Assembly: GCA_016285335.1 (NCBI GenBank)
Contig: JAEEQO010000188.1
Span: 1-5,760, forward strand
Reading direction: 5' to 3'
From: Victivallales bacterium
GTDB lineage: Bacteria; Verrucomicrobiota; Lentisphaeria; Victivallales; UBA1829
DNA: 5,760 nucleotides
Shown: positions 1-5,760 of the stretch, piece by piece
How positions within the stretch are numbered: position 1 is the stretch's first letter
Layout of the letters: every line of letters starts with the position of its first letter
The notes under the pieces: generated by a model
Seen by the model: the letters and a program-made list of their open reading frames with translations, nothing else
What the model was told of the DNA's origin: nothing
Database searches by the model: none
Made by a program: the position numbers and the translations under genes

Positions 1-1
1 C

Positions 2-1072
2 CTCAGCCTCTGCCGCGACTGGCTCCTCATGGCGCTGATCGTCTACTCCTTCACCGCCGCCGTCATCGTCGCATACAACGCCTCGACGGACTTCGCAGAC
101 GCCGCCATCGCGGTCGTCGACGAGGACCAGTCCCAGCTCACCCAGCACGTCATCGATGCGTTCCAGCCTCCGCTCTTCCTCCCCGTCGAGCACATCCAGC
201 GCGCCGACATCGACCGCACGATGGACGAGGGCAGATACACGTTCGTCGTCGTCTTCCCCGTCAACTTCGAGAAAGACGTGATGGCGAACATGTCGCCGGA
301 CGTCCAGGTCAATGTCGACGCCACGCGCATGTCGCAGGCGTTCACCGGCGCCGGATACATCCAGCAGATCATCACCAGCGAAGTGCAGAAGTTCGTGAAG
401 GACAATTCGGGCGGCTCCGCCCTGCTCCCCGCGAACTTTGTTGTCCGCAACCGCTACAACCCGAACCTCTACAGCTCGTGGTTCATGTCGCTGATGCAGC
501 TCGCAAACAACATCGCCATGCTCGCCATCATCCTCACGGGCTCGGCGCTTATCACGGAACGCGAGAAAGGCACGCTGGAGCACCTGCTCGTGATGCCCGT
601 TACGCCGTTCCAGATCATGGCGTCGAAGATCTGGTCCATGATGGCGGTCGTCATGGTCGCCGCCCTCACCGGTCTCTTCCTGGTCGTCAGAATCCACCTC
701 GGGGTCCCGCTCGCGGGCTCCTATGCGCTCTTCGCGTTCGGAATGGCGCTCTATCTCTTTGCGCTGACGTCCCTCGGCATCTTCCTCGCGTGCATGTCCC
801 AGAACATGCCCCAGCTCGGCCTCCTGATCATCCTGGTCCTGATGCCGCTGCAGATGCTCTCCGGCAGTTCCACTCCGCAGGAAAGCATGCCCGTCTGGGT
901 GCAGAAGGTCATGCAGTTTGCGCCGACCACCCACTTCGTGGACATCACGCAGGGCGTCCTGTTCCGCGGCGCGGGGCTCGAAGCCATGTGGAAGCCGTTC
1001 CTGAAGCTCTTCCTCATCGGCGTGGCGCTCTTCTCGATCTCGCTGAGCCGCTTCCGCAAGTCCGTCGCCTGA
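2..1072 (+). CDS. yhhJ: ABC-2 type transporter permease, YhhJ-like (5' truncated by window edge)
   Basis: Integral membrane permease of an ABC exporter. In Enterobacteria, YhhJ is encoded beside an RbbA-type double ATPase and a HlyD-type adaptor; the natural substrate is not established. The frame is open to the window edge, and the codons before the ATG at 29 (reading LSLCRDWLL) belong to the first membrane helix, so that ATG is internal and the true start lies upstream. Counting from the ATG: helix 1 about residues 1-16, an extracytoplasmic domain about 17-150 with the family-typical VVDEDQSQLT, then hydrophobic segments near 155-175, 202-221, 230-256, 262-279 and 324-340. Family signatures are EREKGTLEHLLVMPVTPF (177-194), LQMLSGSSTPQESMP (274-288) and APTTHFV (298-304). 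About 356 residues are visible, against roughly 375 for the family, so only a short N-terminus is missing. An intrinsic terminator follows 29 bp after the stop, so this is the last gene of its unit. I am sure of the family; the symbol rests on recalled motif similarity. Confidence 0.9.
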   Translation, partial: LSLCRDWLLMALIVYSFTAAVIVAYNASTDFADAAIAVVDEDQSQLTQHVIDAFQPPLFLPVEHIQRADIDRTMDEGRYTFVVVFPVNFEKDVMANMSPDVQVNVDATRMSQAFTGAGYIQQIITSEVQKFVKDNSGGSALLPANFVVRNRYNPNLYSSWFMSLMQLANNIAMLAIILTGSALITEREKGTLEHLLVMPVTPFQIMASKIWSMMAVVMVAALTGLFLVVRIHLGVPLAGSYALFAFGMALYLFALTSLGIFLACMSQNMPQLGLLIILVLMPLQMLSGSSTPQESMPVWVQKVMQFAPTTHFVDITQGVLFRGAGLEAMWKPFLKLFLIGVALFSISLSRFRKSVA

Positions 1073-1100
1073 CGGAAAATCGGCCTCAAAAGCAAATTCG

Positions 1101-1139
1101 GCCTCCGGTTCCGCCAGTCGGCGCCGGAGGTTTCTTTTT
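1101..1139 (+). terminator. Rho-independent terminator after the permease gene
   Basis: A perfect 7-bp GC-rich stem (CCTCCGG at 1102-1108 with CCGGAGG at 1124-1130) is extended inward by CGCC (1112-1115) pairing with GGCG (1120-1123) around the loop AGTC, leaving a 3-nt bulge on the 5' arm. The tail TTTCTTTTT follows directly at 1131-1139. It begins 29 bp after the permease stop and ends the plus-strand unit arriving from upstream. Confidence 0.85.
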
Positions 1140-1227
1140 CCCGCGCCATCCCGTGCCGTGCGACCGCGAGCCGCGTGGAATCTCATTCTTTTTTCGAACG
1201 TTTTTCCGATTGGGGGCGGTCCCCGAC

Positions 1228-1256
1228 TTGTAAAACGTGGAAATACGTTGTATATT
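1228..1256 (+). promoter_or_regulatory. Sigma70-like promoter for the LRR protein gene
   Basis: TTGTAA (1228-1233, 4 of 6 matches to TTGACA) and TATATT (1251-1256, 5 of 6 matches to TATAAT) are separated by exactly 17 bp. The expected transcript start near 1262-1264 would give a 5' leader of about 34 nt before the ATG at 1297. The promoter lies in an AT-richer pocket of an otherwise GC-rich window, downstream of the terminator that closes the preceding unit. The spacer contains a 5-bp inverted repeat, AACGT (1234-1238) and ACGTT (1245-1249), which could be an operator. This is a prediction by eye only. Confidence 0.6.
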
Positions 1257-1282
1257 CTGACTGCAAGGAATAACCCGCGATC

Positions 1283-1289
1283 AGAAAGG
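1283..1289 (+). promoter_or_regulatory. Ribosome binding site of the LRR protein gene
   Basis: The purine run AGAAAGG ends 7 nt before the ATG at 1297. It is a weak Shine-Dalgarno match (AAGG core) at normal spacing and supports that ATG as the start. Confidence 0.5.
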
Positions 1290-1296
1290 CTCGATC

Positions 1297-3507
1297 ATGA
1301 AAAACGAAACAGACGATCCGACGAAACATGACGCTCCGGCGCAGGACGACATTTCCCGCGAACGCGAGCCGCGCGGCTTTCGAGTGAAACTGCTGCTCCT
1401 GATCTTTCTGCCGGTCCTGGTCCTTCTGGCGGCTTTCCCGGTTTTCTACTGGTACATGTACTGTTATACTATTCCCGCGGGGATGACGACGGCCGGCATT
1501 TCGGTCAAACGGTATTCGCCTCTGGGGGAATACATCGCCAACCTGCCATGGACTCGGAAACATCCGTGGATCAGCCCGTATCTGGGCTACCGGTATTACA
1601 CTATCTCCGACGGCGCGAAGGAGCTTCGCGCGGACGCGTTCCTCGACCACCCCTTTGTCCGCAGCGTCAGGATCCCGGACAGCGTCACCACGATCTCGCC
1701 GAGGGCTTTTAAGAAGTGCCGGAATCTGCGGACGGTCGATCTGCCCCGTGGCCTCACGGCGATCCCGAGCTCGATGTTCAGCGAATGCACATCCCTGACG
1801 AATGTCCGGCTCCCGGACGGCCTGAAGACGATCGGCGACAGCGCGTTCATGAAGTGTTCCGCTCTGCGGGAGATCGCGATCCCGGACAGCGTGGAGGAGA
1901 TCGGTAAATCCGCGTTCGAACGGTGTACGAACATGAGGTGCGACGCGCTCCCGTCCGGATTGAACAGCCTCGGCCCGAACGCGTTTTCGAAGTGCAAGGC
2001 GCTGACAAACGTCCGGCTCCCGGACGGCCTGAAGTCGATCCGCAAAGGCGTGTTCGGCGGCTGCTCCGGTCTGCGGGAGGTCGTGATCCCGGACGGCATC
2101 GTGAAGATCGGCGATTCCGCGTTCGCGGGCTGTTCGGCCCTGACGTTCGTCAGGATCCCCGGCAGCGTGAGGCGCATCTGGATCGGCGCGTTTTCCGGCT
2201 GCACCGCCCTGCGCGAAATCGACATTCCCGATGAAGTGGAGGTGATCCAGAGACACGCGTTCGACGGCTGCACCAGCCTGGAGGAGATACGGCTCCCGTC
2301 GGCCATGGGCAGGCCGATGACGAATCCGCCGCGGCGCGACGGGAAGCCCGTCCCGGTCCCGTACGACGAGGACGGCGATGAAAGCGAAATATGGGCGGAG
2401 GAGGACCTGACGGCGAAGGCGCGGTATCTCGGCGAGTGGATGTTCCGGGACTGCACCAGCCTGAAAAAGGTCGTGATCCCGGACGGCATCAGCAGCATTC
2501 ACACAGGGGCGTTCTACGGCTGCGTCAACCTGTCCGACGTCAAAATCCCGGCAAGTGTGACCCGTTTCGGGGAACAGGCTTTCTTCGGCTGCCGCAATCT
2601 GCCGCCCGTCACCATCGGCGGCCGGGTCACGATGATCGGCGGAGGCGCGTTCGCGGGGACCGGATGCCGTCTTGCGGTCAGCGGCGGACACCGGATCGAG
2701 GACGGCGCACTCTATTCCTACCGTTCGCTCGTTTCCGCCGTGCGGGCCCCGGATGCGAATGAAGCCTGGGACTGCACGGTTTCCCGGAACACGGTGCAGA
2801 TCTATCCGTACGCGTTCTACCTGTGCGCCGGACTGACCTCGATCCGTCTGCCGGAGGGAATGGAGTGGATCAAAAGAGAAGCATTTTCCGGCTGCACCGG
2901 CCTGAAGCGCGTCGAGCTGCCGGATTCGCTGGAAAAGATCGAAGACGGGGCGTTCTCCGGCTGCACTGCCCTGACGGAGCTGAAGATACCCCCGAACGTC
3001 ATATGGGTCAACGGCCACGCATTTGCCCGCTGCACCGCCCTCACGAGTCTTGAGATCATGTCCGGCAACACGAGTTTCGGATCCTCGTTTCACGACTGTA
3101 CCGCGCTGAAGGACGTCAGACTTCCCGCCGGGATGGAGAGGATCGCCTTCGGAATGTTCGAGAAATGCACGGAGCTGGAGGAGATCGTGATCCCGGAAGG
3201 CGTGACCTTGATCGACAGTTCGGCGTTTGCCGGCTGCAAAAAACTGAAACGGGTCGTCCTGCCGGACAGCTTGCAGACAATCAAATCCAACGCGTTCCGC
3301 AACTGCGTCTCGCTGGAAGAGATCAAGCTTCCGTCCGGCCTGCGTGTGATCGAATCCAACGCGTTCCGCGACTGTGTCTCGCTGGAAAAGATCGAACTTC
3401 CGTCCGGCCTGCGGATCGGAAGCGATGCGTTTCTCAATGTGCCCGGCGTGAAGGACCTCCCGAAGCCGCCGGACGCGGGGAATACCCCCGACGTTATTTA
3501 CGATTGA
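1297..3507 (+). CDS. BspA-like leucine-rich-repeat protein, N-terminally membrane anchored
   Basis: A 736-residue protein made mostly of BspA/TpLRR-type (LRR_5) repeats. Such repeats form solenoids that usually bind proteins or host surfaces; the ligand here is unknown. Residues 1-31 are a polar tail with basic residues next to the membrane (R21, R23, R26, R29, K31). Residues about 32-51 form one hydrophobic segment with no convincing signal-peptidase site, so a type II anchor with the solenoid outside the cytoplasm is likely; a cleaved signal peptide is less likely. About 23 repeats of 23 residues run from about 104 to 720, with the form IP-DG-L-x-x-I-G-x-x-AF-x-x-C-x-x-L. A cysteine recurs in nearly all of them, at exactly 23-residue steps from C141 to C325. 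The array is broken by an acidic insertion (about 335-376) and by an irregular stretch (about 455-500) containing the DGALYSYRSLVSAV element that resembles the DGVLY-type breaks of BspA proteins. The C-terminus (PPDAGNTPDVIYD) has no recognisable sorting signal. The gene has its own promoter and RBS and converges on the kinase gene. The family is clear; the function is not. Confidence 0.9.
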   Translation: MKNETDDPTKHDAPAQDDISREREPRGFRVKLLLLIFLPVLVLLAAFPVFYWYMYCYTIPAGMTTAGISVKRYSPLGEYIANLPWTRKHPWISPYLGYRYYTISDGAKELRADAFLDHPFVRSVRIPDSVTTISPRAFKKCRNLRTVDLPRGLTAIPSSMFSECTSLTNVRLPDGLKTIGDSAFMKCSALREIAIPDSVEEIGKSAFERCTNMRCDALPSGLNSLGPNAFSKCKALTNVRLPDGLKSIRKGVFGGCSGLREVVIPDGIVKIGDSAFAGCSALTFVRIPGSVRRIWIGAFSGCTALREIDIPDEVEVIQRHAFDGCTSLEEIRLPSAMGRPMTNPPRRDGKPVPVPYDEDGDESEIWAEEDLTAKARYLGEWMFRDCTSLKKVVIPDGISSIHTGAFYGCVNLSDVKIPASVTRFGEQAFFGCRNLPPVTIGGRVTMIGGGAFAGTGCRLAVSGGHRIEDGALYSYRSLVSAVRAPDANEAWDCTVSRNTVQIYPYAFYLCAGLTSIRLPEGMEWIKREAFSGCTGLKRVELPDSLEKIEDGAFSGCTALTELKIPPNVIWVNGHAFARCTALTSLEIMSGNTSFGSSFHDCTALKDVRLPAGMERIAFGMFEKCTELEEIVIPEGVTLIDSSAFAGCKKLKRVVLPDSLQTIKSNAFRNCVSLEEIKLPSGLRVIESNAFRDCVSLEKIELPSGLRIGSDAFLNVPGVKDLPKPPDAGNTPDVIYD
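1801..2140 (+). repeat. Three-unit (207-bp) block duplication inside the LRR array
   Basis: Segments 207 bp apart (3 x 69 bp) match better than neighbouring units do. An identical 24-nt stretch starts at 1804 and again at 2011. CTGCGGGAG recurs at 1864 and 2071, and TCCGCGTTCG at 1909 and 2116, all at the same offset. In protein terms, LTNVRLPDGLK occurs twice. This suggests that a block of three repeats was once copied in tandem. The boundaries are approximate. Confidence 0.6.
3284..3421 (+). repeat. Near-identical tandem pair of 69-bp LRR units
   Basis: The unit at 3284-3352 is repeated at 3353-3421. Over the first 61 positions I count 5 mismatches, after which the second copy is one codon shorter (LRVIESNAF against LRIGSDAF). 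It is the most alike pair of neighbouring units in the array and encodes SNAFRNCVSLEEIKLPSGLR and SNAFRDCVSLEKIELPSGLR, so it is probably the youngest duplication. Confidence 0.8.
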
Positions 3508-3542
3508 GGGCGGACTGTCCCTGCCGTTCACCAAATATGTAG

Positions 3543-3567
3543 AAACGGGAACGTATAAACGGGAACG
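3543..3567. repeat. Short direct repeat in the convergent intergenic spacer
   Basis: AAACGGGAACG occurs at 3543-3553 and 3557-3567, separated by TAT, giving a 14-bp period. It lies in the 82-bp gap between the LRR gene stop and the kinase gene stop. A 7-bp arm, GCCGTTC (3523-3529), can pair with GAACGGC (3563-3569) across a 33-nt loop and so overlaps the second copy. Neither strand shows a clear T-run after this structure, so I do not call it a terminator. No role can be assigned. Confidence 0.55.
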
Positions 3568-3589
3568 GCCGGCAAAGAAAAGAGGGAGA

Positions 3590-5740
3590 TCAGTTCTTCT
3601 GCGGGAAGCCGGAGAACAGCACGCCGATGGTGCTGGCGGCGGCGGTCGTCTGCGGGGTCTTCGGCAGGCGCGCCATGGTGTTCGCGAACATGGCGGGGAG
3701 CTTCTTTTCGCCCATCGCGTGAAGCGTCCTGGCCGCGGAGACGAGCTCTTCCGCGACGGCGTTCGCGGTGGCGGTGATCTCGGTGTCCTCGGGGCGGAGC
3801 TGGTACGCCCGGTTGTAATTGCCGCGCAGGAATTCGAACGCGCAGAGGATCGTTTCCGGGGACCTGCCGTCGTCGCCGTAGAGTTCGGCGTAAGCGGCCT
3901 TGACCTGGTCGTCCGTGAACTTGTCCAGATCCGTGTCGTAGTTTGCGAAGACCGCATACACACGGTCCAGGAAGTCGATGCGCTTCTGCATCTCCGTGCA
4001 CCACGTTTCGAGGCGGGGCGAACGGAGCTGCTCGGTCGTGAGGATCTGCCGGGCGAGGGAGAACCGCTGCGTGACGATGAGCTGATGCAGACGCTGGCGC
4101 ACGGCGTTGATCTTCACTTCGTCGGAGGCGGCGAGCTCCTCCTCGCGGGTCTTGGCGAGCGCGTTGTAGTCCGCCTTGCTCTTCACGAGGTCGTGCTGGG
4201 CAGAGATCAGGTCGGAGTGATAGACCTCGCCTTCGCGGATCGCGGCCTCGATCTCGTCCTTGAGGCGCGGGACCGTCTTGGTCTTCAGGTTCGCGATCTC
4301 GTCGTTCAGCAGGCTGATCTGGTTTTCCAGGACCGCGGCGGCCTCGGCGGAAGCGGCCGTGCCGTCGGCGGCCTTCTCCCTGTCCGTGCGGAGGGACAGC
4401 AGATAGTTGATGTGGGAGAGCACATAGCGGCTGATGCGGTCGCTGCGGATGGCGTCCTTCTTGCCCGTGAATTCCTCGGTCAGCGCGGCGGCCTCGGCGT
4501 TCAGGCGCTCCATGGGGATGTCGGGATTGGCGGCGAGGCGTTCGAACGCGTCGACGTTGCCGAACATGGAGCGTTCGAGCGATTTGCGCTGGACGTCGAG
4601 GATGAAATACAGCACGACTGCGGCGATCAGCAGGAGCGGGAGCAGCACGAGCATCACGCGCGAAAACCACGACGGCCTGTCCGCGTCGGCTTTCTTCCGC
4701 CGGATGCGTTCCTGCTTGCGTTTGTTGTTCACGTATTCGGTCTGGATGCCGTAGTTCAGGCGGCGGATGGAGATCGTGTGGACGTCCGGCACGAGGTTGC
4801 GGTTCGGCGCGGTGATCTGGCGCAGCTTCCAGATCGCCTCCAGCAGCTCCTCCATGTCGGCGAAGCGCTTCGAAGGCTTCTTCGCCATCATCTTGCGGAT
4901 GAGGGCGGACACGGTCGCCGGCAGCCCGGGGACGAAGTGCTCCGGCGGCTCCGGCTTCTGGTTGAAATGCTGGTTCGCGAGCGTGCTGATGGAGACCGCG
5001 CGGAAGGGCAGGGAGCCGGTGATCATCTGGTAGAGCGTCACGCCGAGGCTGTAGATGTCGCTGCGGGTGTCGAGCGGCTCGCCGGCGAACTGTTCCGGGC
5101 TCATGTAGGACGGGCTGCCGGAGATATCCATGTCCTCGGACCAGTCTTTCTGGTTCATGGCGAGGCCGAGGTCGGTCAGCTTGGCGATGCCGTCGTCGGT
5201 GAGCATGATGTTGTCGGGCTTCACGTCGCGGTGGATCAGGCGGCTTTCGTTCCAGGCGTAGTACAGCGCCTCGGCGACCTGCTGGACGATGTGGAGCGCC
5301 TCGTCGATGGGGATGCGCTTTTCGCGTTTGAGGCGCGACTTCAGCGTTTCGCCCTTGATGTAGGTCATCGCCATGTAGCTGTAGCCGTCGTCCTCGCCGA
5401 CCGCGTAGGACTGCACGAGGTTCACGTGGCTGAGCTTGGCGGCAGCGCGGGCTTCGTTCAGGAACGTCGTCACGCCCTTCTCGGTCATGTTTTTGTGCGA
5501 CAGCACCTTCAGCGCCACCTCGCGTTCCAGCGAAATTTGCTGCGCCAGGAACACTGTCCCCGCGGCCCCCGCACCGATCCGGCTCTGGATGATGAAGTCG
5601 CCGATGATGCAGCCGTTATCGAACCGCGTGGCGGGGATGGCGACCGTCTTGGCGCATGCCGGGCACACGATGCGGCCTCCGGCGTCGGATTCGTCGACGG
5701 AGATCTGAAAGTGGCAGAAGGGGCAGGCGAAGCGGAGCAT
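3590..5740 (-). CDS. Zinc-ribbon Ser/Thr protein kinase with membrane segment and coiled-coil extracytoplasmic domain
   Basis: A 716-residue PknB-type (Hanks-type) Ser/Thr kinase. Residues 1-35 are a zinc ribbon (C6, C9, C26, C29). The kinase domain spans about 48-310: glycine loop GAGAAG (56-61), ATP-binding K78 in VALKVL, helix-C E96, catalytic loop HRDVKPDN (170-177, catalytic D172), metal-binding DLG (190-192, in place of DFG), SPSYMSPEQ (209-217) and helix-F D228. All key residues are present, so it should be active. A basic juxtamembrane stretch (NKRKQERIRRKKADADR, 339-355) precedes one membrane helix (about 362-381), so the kinase faces the cytoplasm and about 335 residues lie outside it. 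That outer part has a long coiled coil (about 462-545) and then a helical region that I do not recognise; it may sense or bind something. The start at 5740 is chosen because the zinc ribbon begins at once; no Shine-Dalgarno is visible in the 20 upstream bases, and the frame stays open to the window edge. The gene converges on the LRR gene and is monocistronic as far as can be seen. Substrates are unknown. Confidence 0.93.
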   Translation of the reverse strand: MLRFACPFCHFQISVDESDAGGRIVCPACAKTVAIPATRFDNGCIIGDFIIQSRIGAGAAGTVFLAQQISLEREVALKVLSHKNMTEKGVTTFLNEARAAAKLSHVNLVQSYAVGEDDGYSYMAMTYIKGETLKSRLKREKRIPIDEALHIVQQVAEALYYAWNESRLIHRDVKPDNIMLTDDGIAKLTDLGLAMNQKDWSEDMDISGSPSYMSPEQFAGEPLDTRSDIYSLGVTLYQMITGSLPFRAVSISTLANQHFNQKPEPPEHFVPGLPATVSALIRKMMAKKPSKRFADMEELLEAIWKLRQITAPNRNLVPDVHTISIRRLNYGIQTEYVNNKRKQERIRRKKADADRPSWFSRVMLVLLPLLLIAAVVLYFILDVQRKSLERSMFGNVDAFERLAANPDIPMERLNAEAAALTEEFTGKKDAIRSDRISRYVLSHINYLLSLRTDREKAADGTAASAEAAAVLENQISLLNDEIANLKTKTVPRLKDEIEAAIREGEVYHSDLISAQHDLVKSKADYNALAKTREEELAASDEVKINAVRQRLHQLIVTQRFSLARQILTTEQLRSPRLETWCTEMQKRIDFLDRVYAVFANYDTDLDKFTDDQVKAAYAELYGDDGRSPETILCAFEFLRGNYNRAYQLRPEDTEITATANAVAEELVSAARTLHAMGEKKLPAMFANTMARLPKTPQTTAAASTIGVLFSGFPQKN

Positions 5741-5760
5741 GGTCGGGGGTCCGGGGTGGT

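Noticed and set aside
1187..1206. Two T-runs (TTCTTTTTT and GTTTTT) in the spacer after the permease, considered as a second terminator or a UP-element
   Set aside because: No stem precedes them at the right distance, and they lie about 22-40 bp upstream of the -35 box, so an UP-element role cannot be supported.
1212..1224. Small G/C hairpin (GGGG, loop CGGT, CCCC) just upstream of the -35 box
   Set aside because: The stem is only 4 bp, has no T-run, and lies outside the predicted transcript. It is compatible with chance in GC-rich DNA.
478..1233. A 251-codon plus-strand open frame overlapping the end of the permease gene
   Set aside because: It is the +1-type shadow of the permease (His/Arg/Pro-rich, no domain) and it runs through the intrinsic terminator.
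1600..3440. The periodic 69-bp pattern, considered as a CRISPR or other non-coding repeat array
   Set aside because: Repeats are in frame, degenerate at third positions and encode LRR units; there are no unique spacers between identical repeats.
1183..3963. A 926-codon open frame on the minus strand, antisense to the LRR gene and running into the 3' part of the kinase gene
   Set aside because: It is almost wholly antisense to the LRR gene, whose 69-bp repeats and GC-rich codons suppress stops in this frame. Its apparent repeats mirror the LRR units, it has no recognisable domain, and its N-terminal part is low-complexity Arg/Pro/Ser.
3528..4670. A 380-codon minus-strand open frame overlapping the kinase gene in another frame
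   Set aside because: The translation is Arg/Pro/Gly-rich with no domain, as expected for an off-frame reading of GC-rich coding DNA; the kinase frame has clear motifs on both sides of this stretch.

Overview
The window looks like chromosomal DNA of a GC-rich, gut-type Gram-negative bacterium. My best guess is the PVC superphylum, most likely Lentisphaerota (Victivallis-like). This is an inference from two genes: a Ser/Thr kinase with an N-terminal CPxC...CPxC zinc ribbon, and a membrane-anchored BspA-type leucine-rich-repeat (LRR) protein. No rRNA or other taxonomic marker is present.

Layout: (1) Positions 2-1072, plus strand: most of a YhhJ-type ABC-2 transporter permease, whose 5' end lies outside the window. 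(2) Positions 1073-1296: a 224-bp spacer with a good intrinsic terminator closing the permease transcription unit, then a sigma70-like promoter for the next gene. (3) Positions 1297-3507, plus strand: a 736-residue LRR protein with an N-terminal membrane anchor and about 23 repeats of 23 residues, each carrying a conserved cysteine. (4) Positions 3508-3589: an 82-bp convergent spacer with a short direct repeat and no convincing terminator. (5) Positions 3590-5740, minus strand: a 716-residue zinc-ribbon/Ser-Thr kinase with one membrane segment and a coiled-coil extracytoplasmic domain.

The permease belongs to an export system whose other parts (ATPase, HlyD-type adaptor) would lie upstream, and the terminator separates it from the rest. 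The LRR protein and the kinase are convergent, so they are not one operon. Both are predicted to sit in the inner membrane with a cytoplasmic N-terminus and a large extracytoplasmic part, so a functional link is possible but not shown by the sequence.

No RNA gene, CRISPR array, insertion sequence or obvious new defence system was seen. The points most worth a second look are the cysteine ladder and layered internal duplications in the LRR gene, the architecture of the kinase, and a dyad lying between the -35 and -10 boxes of the LRR promoter.
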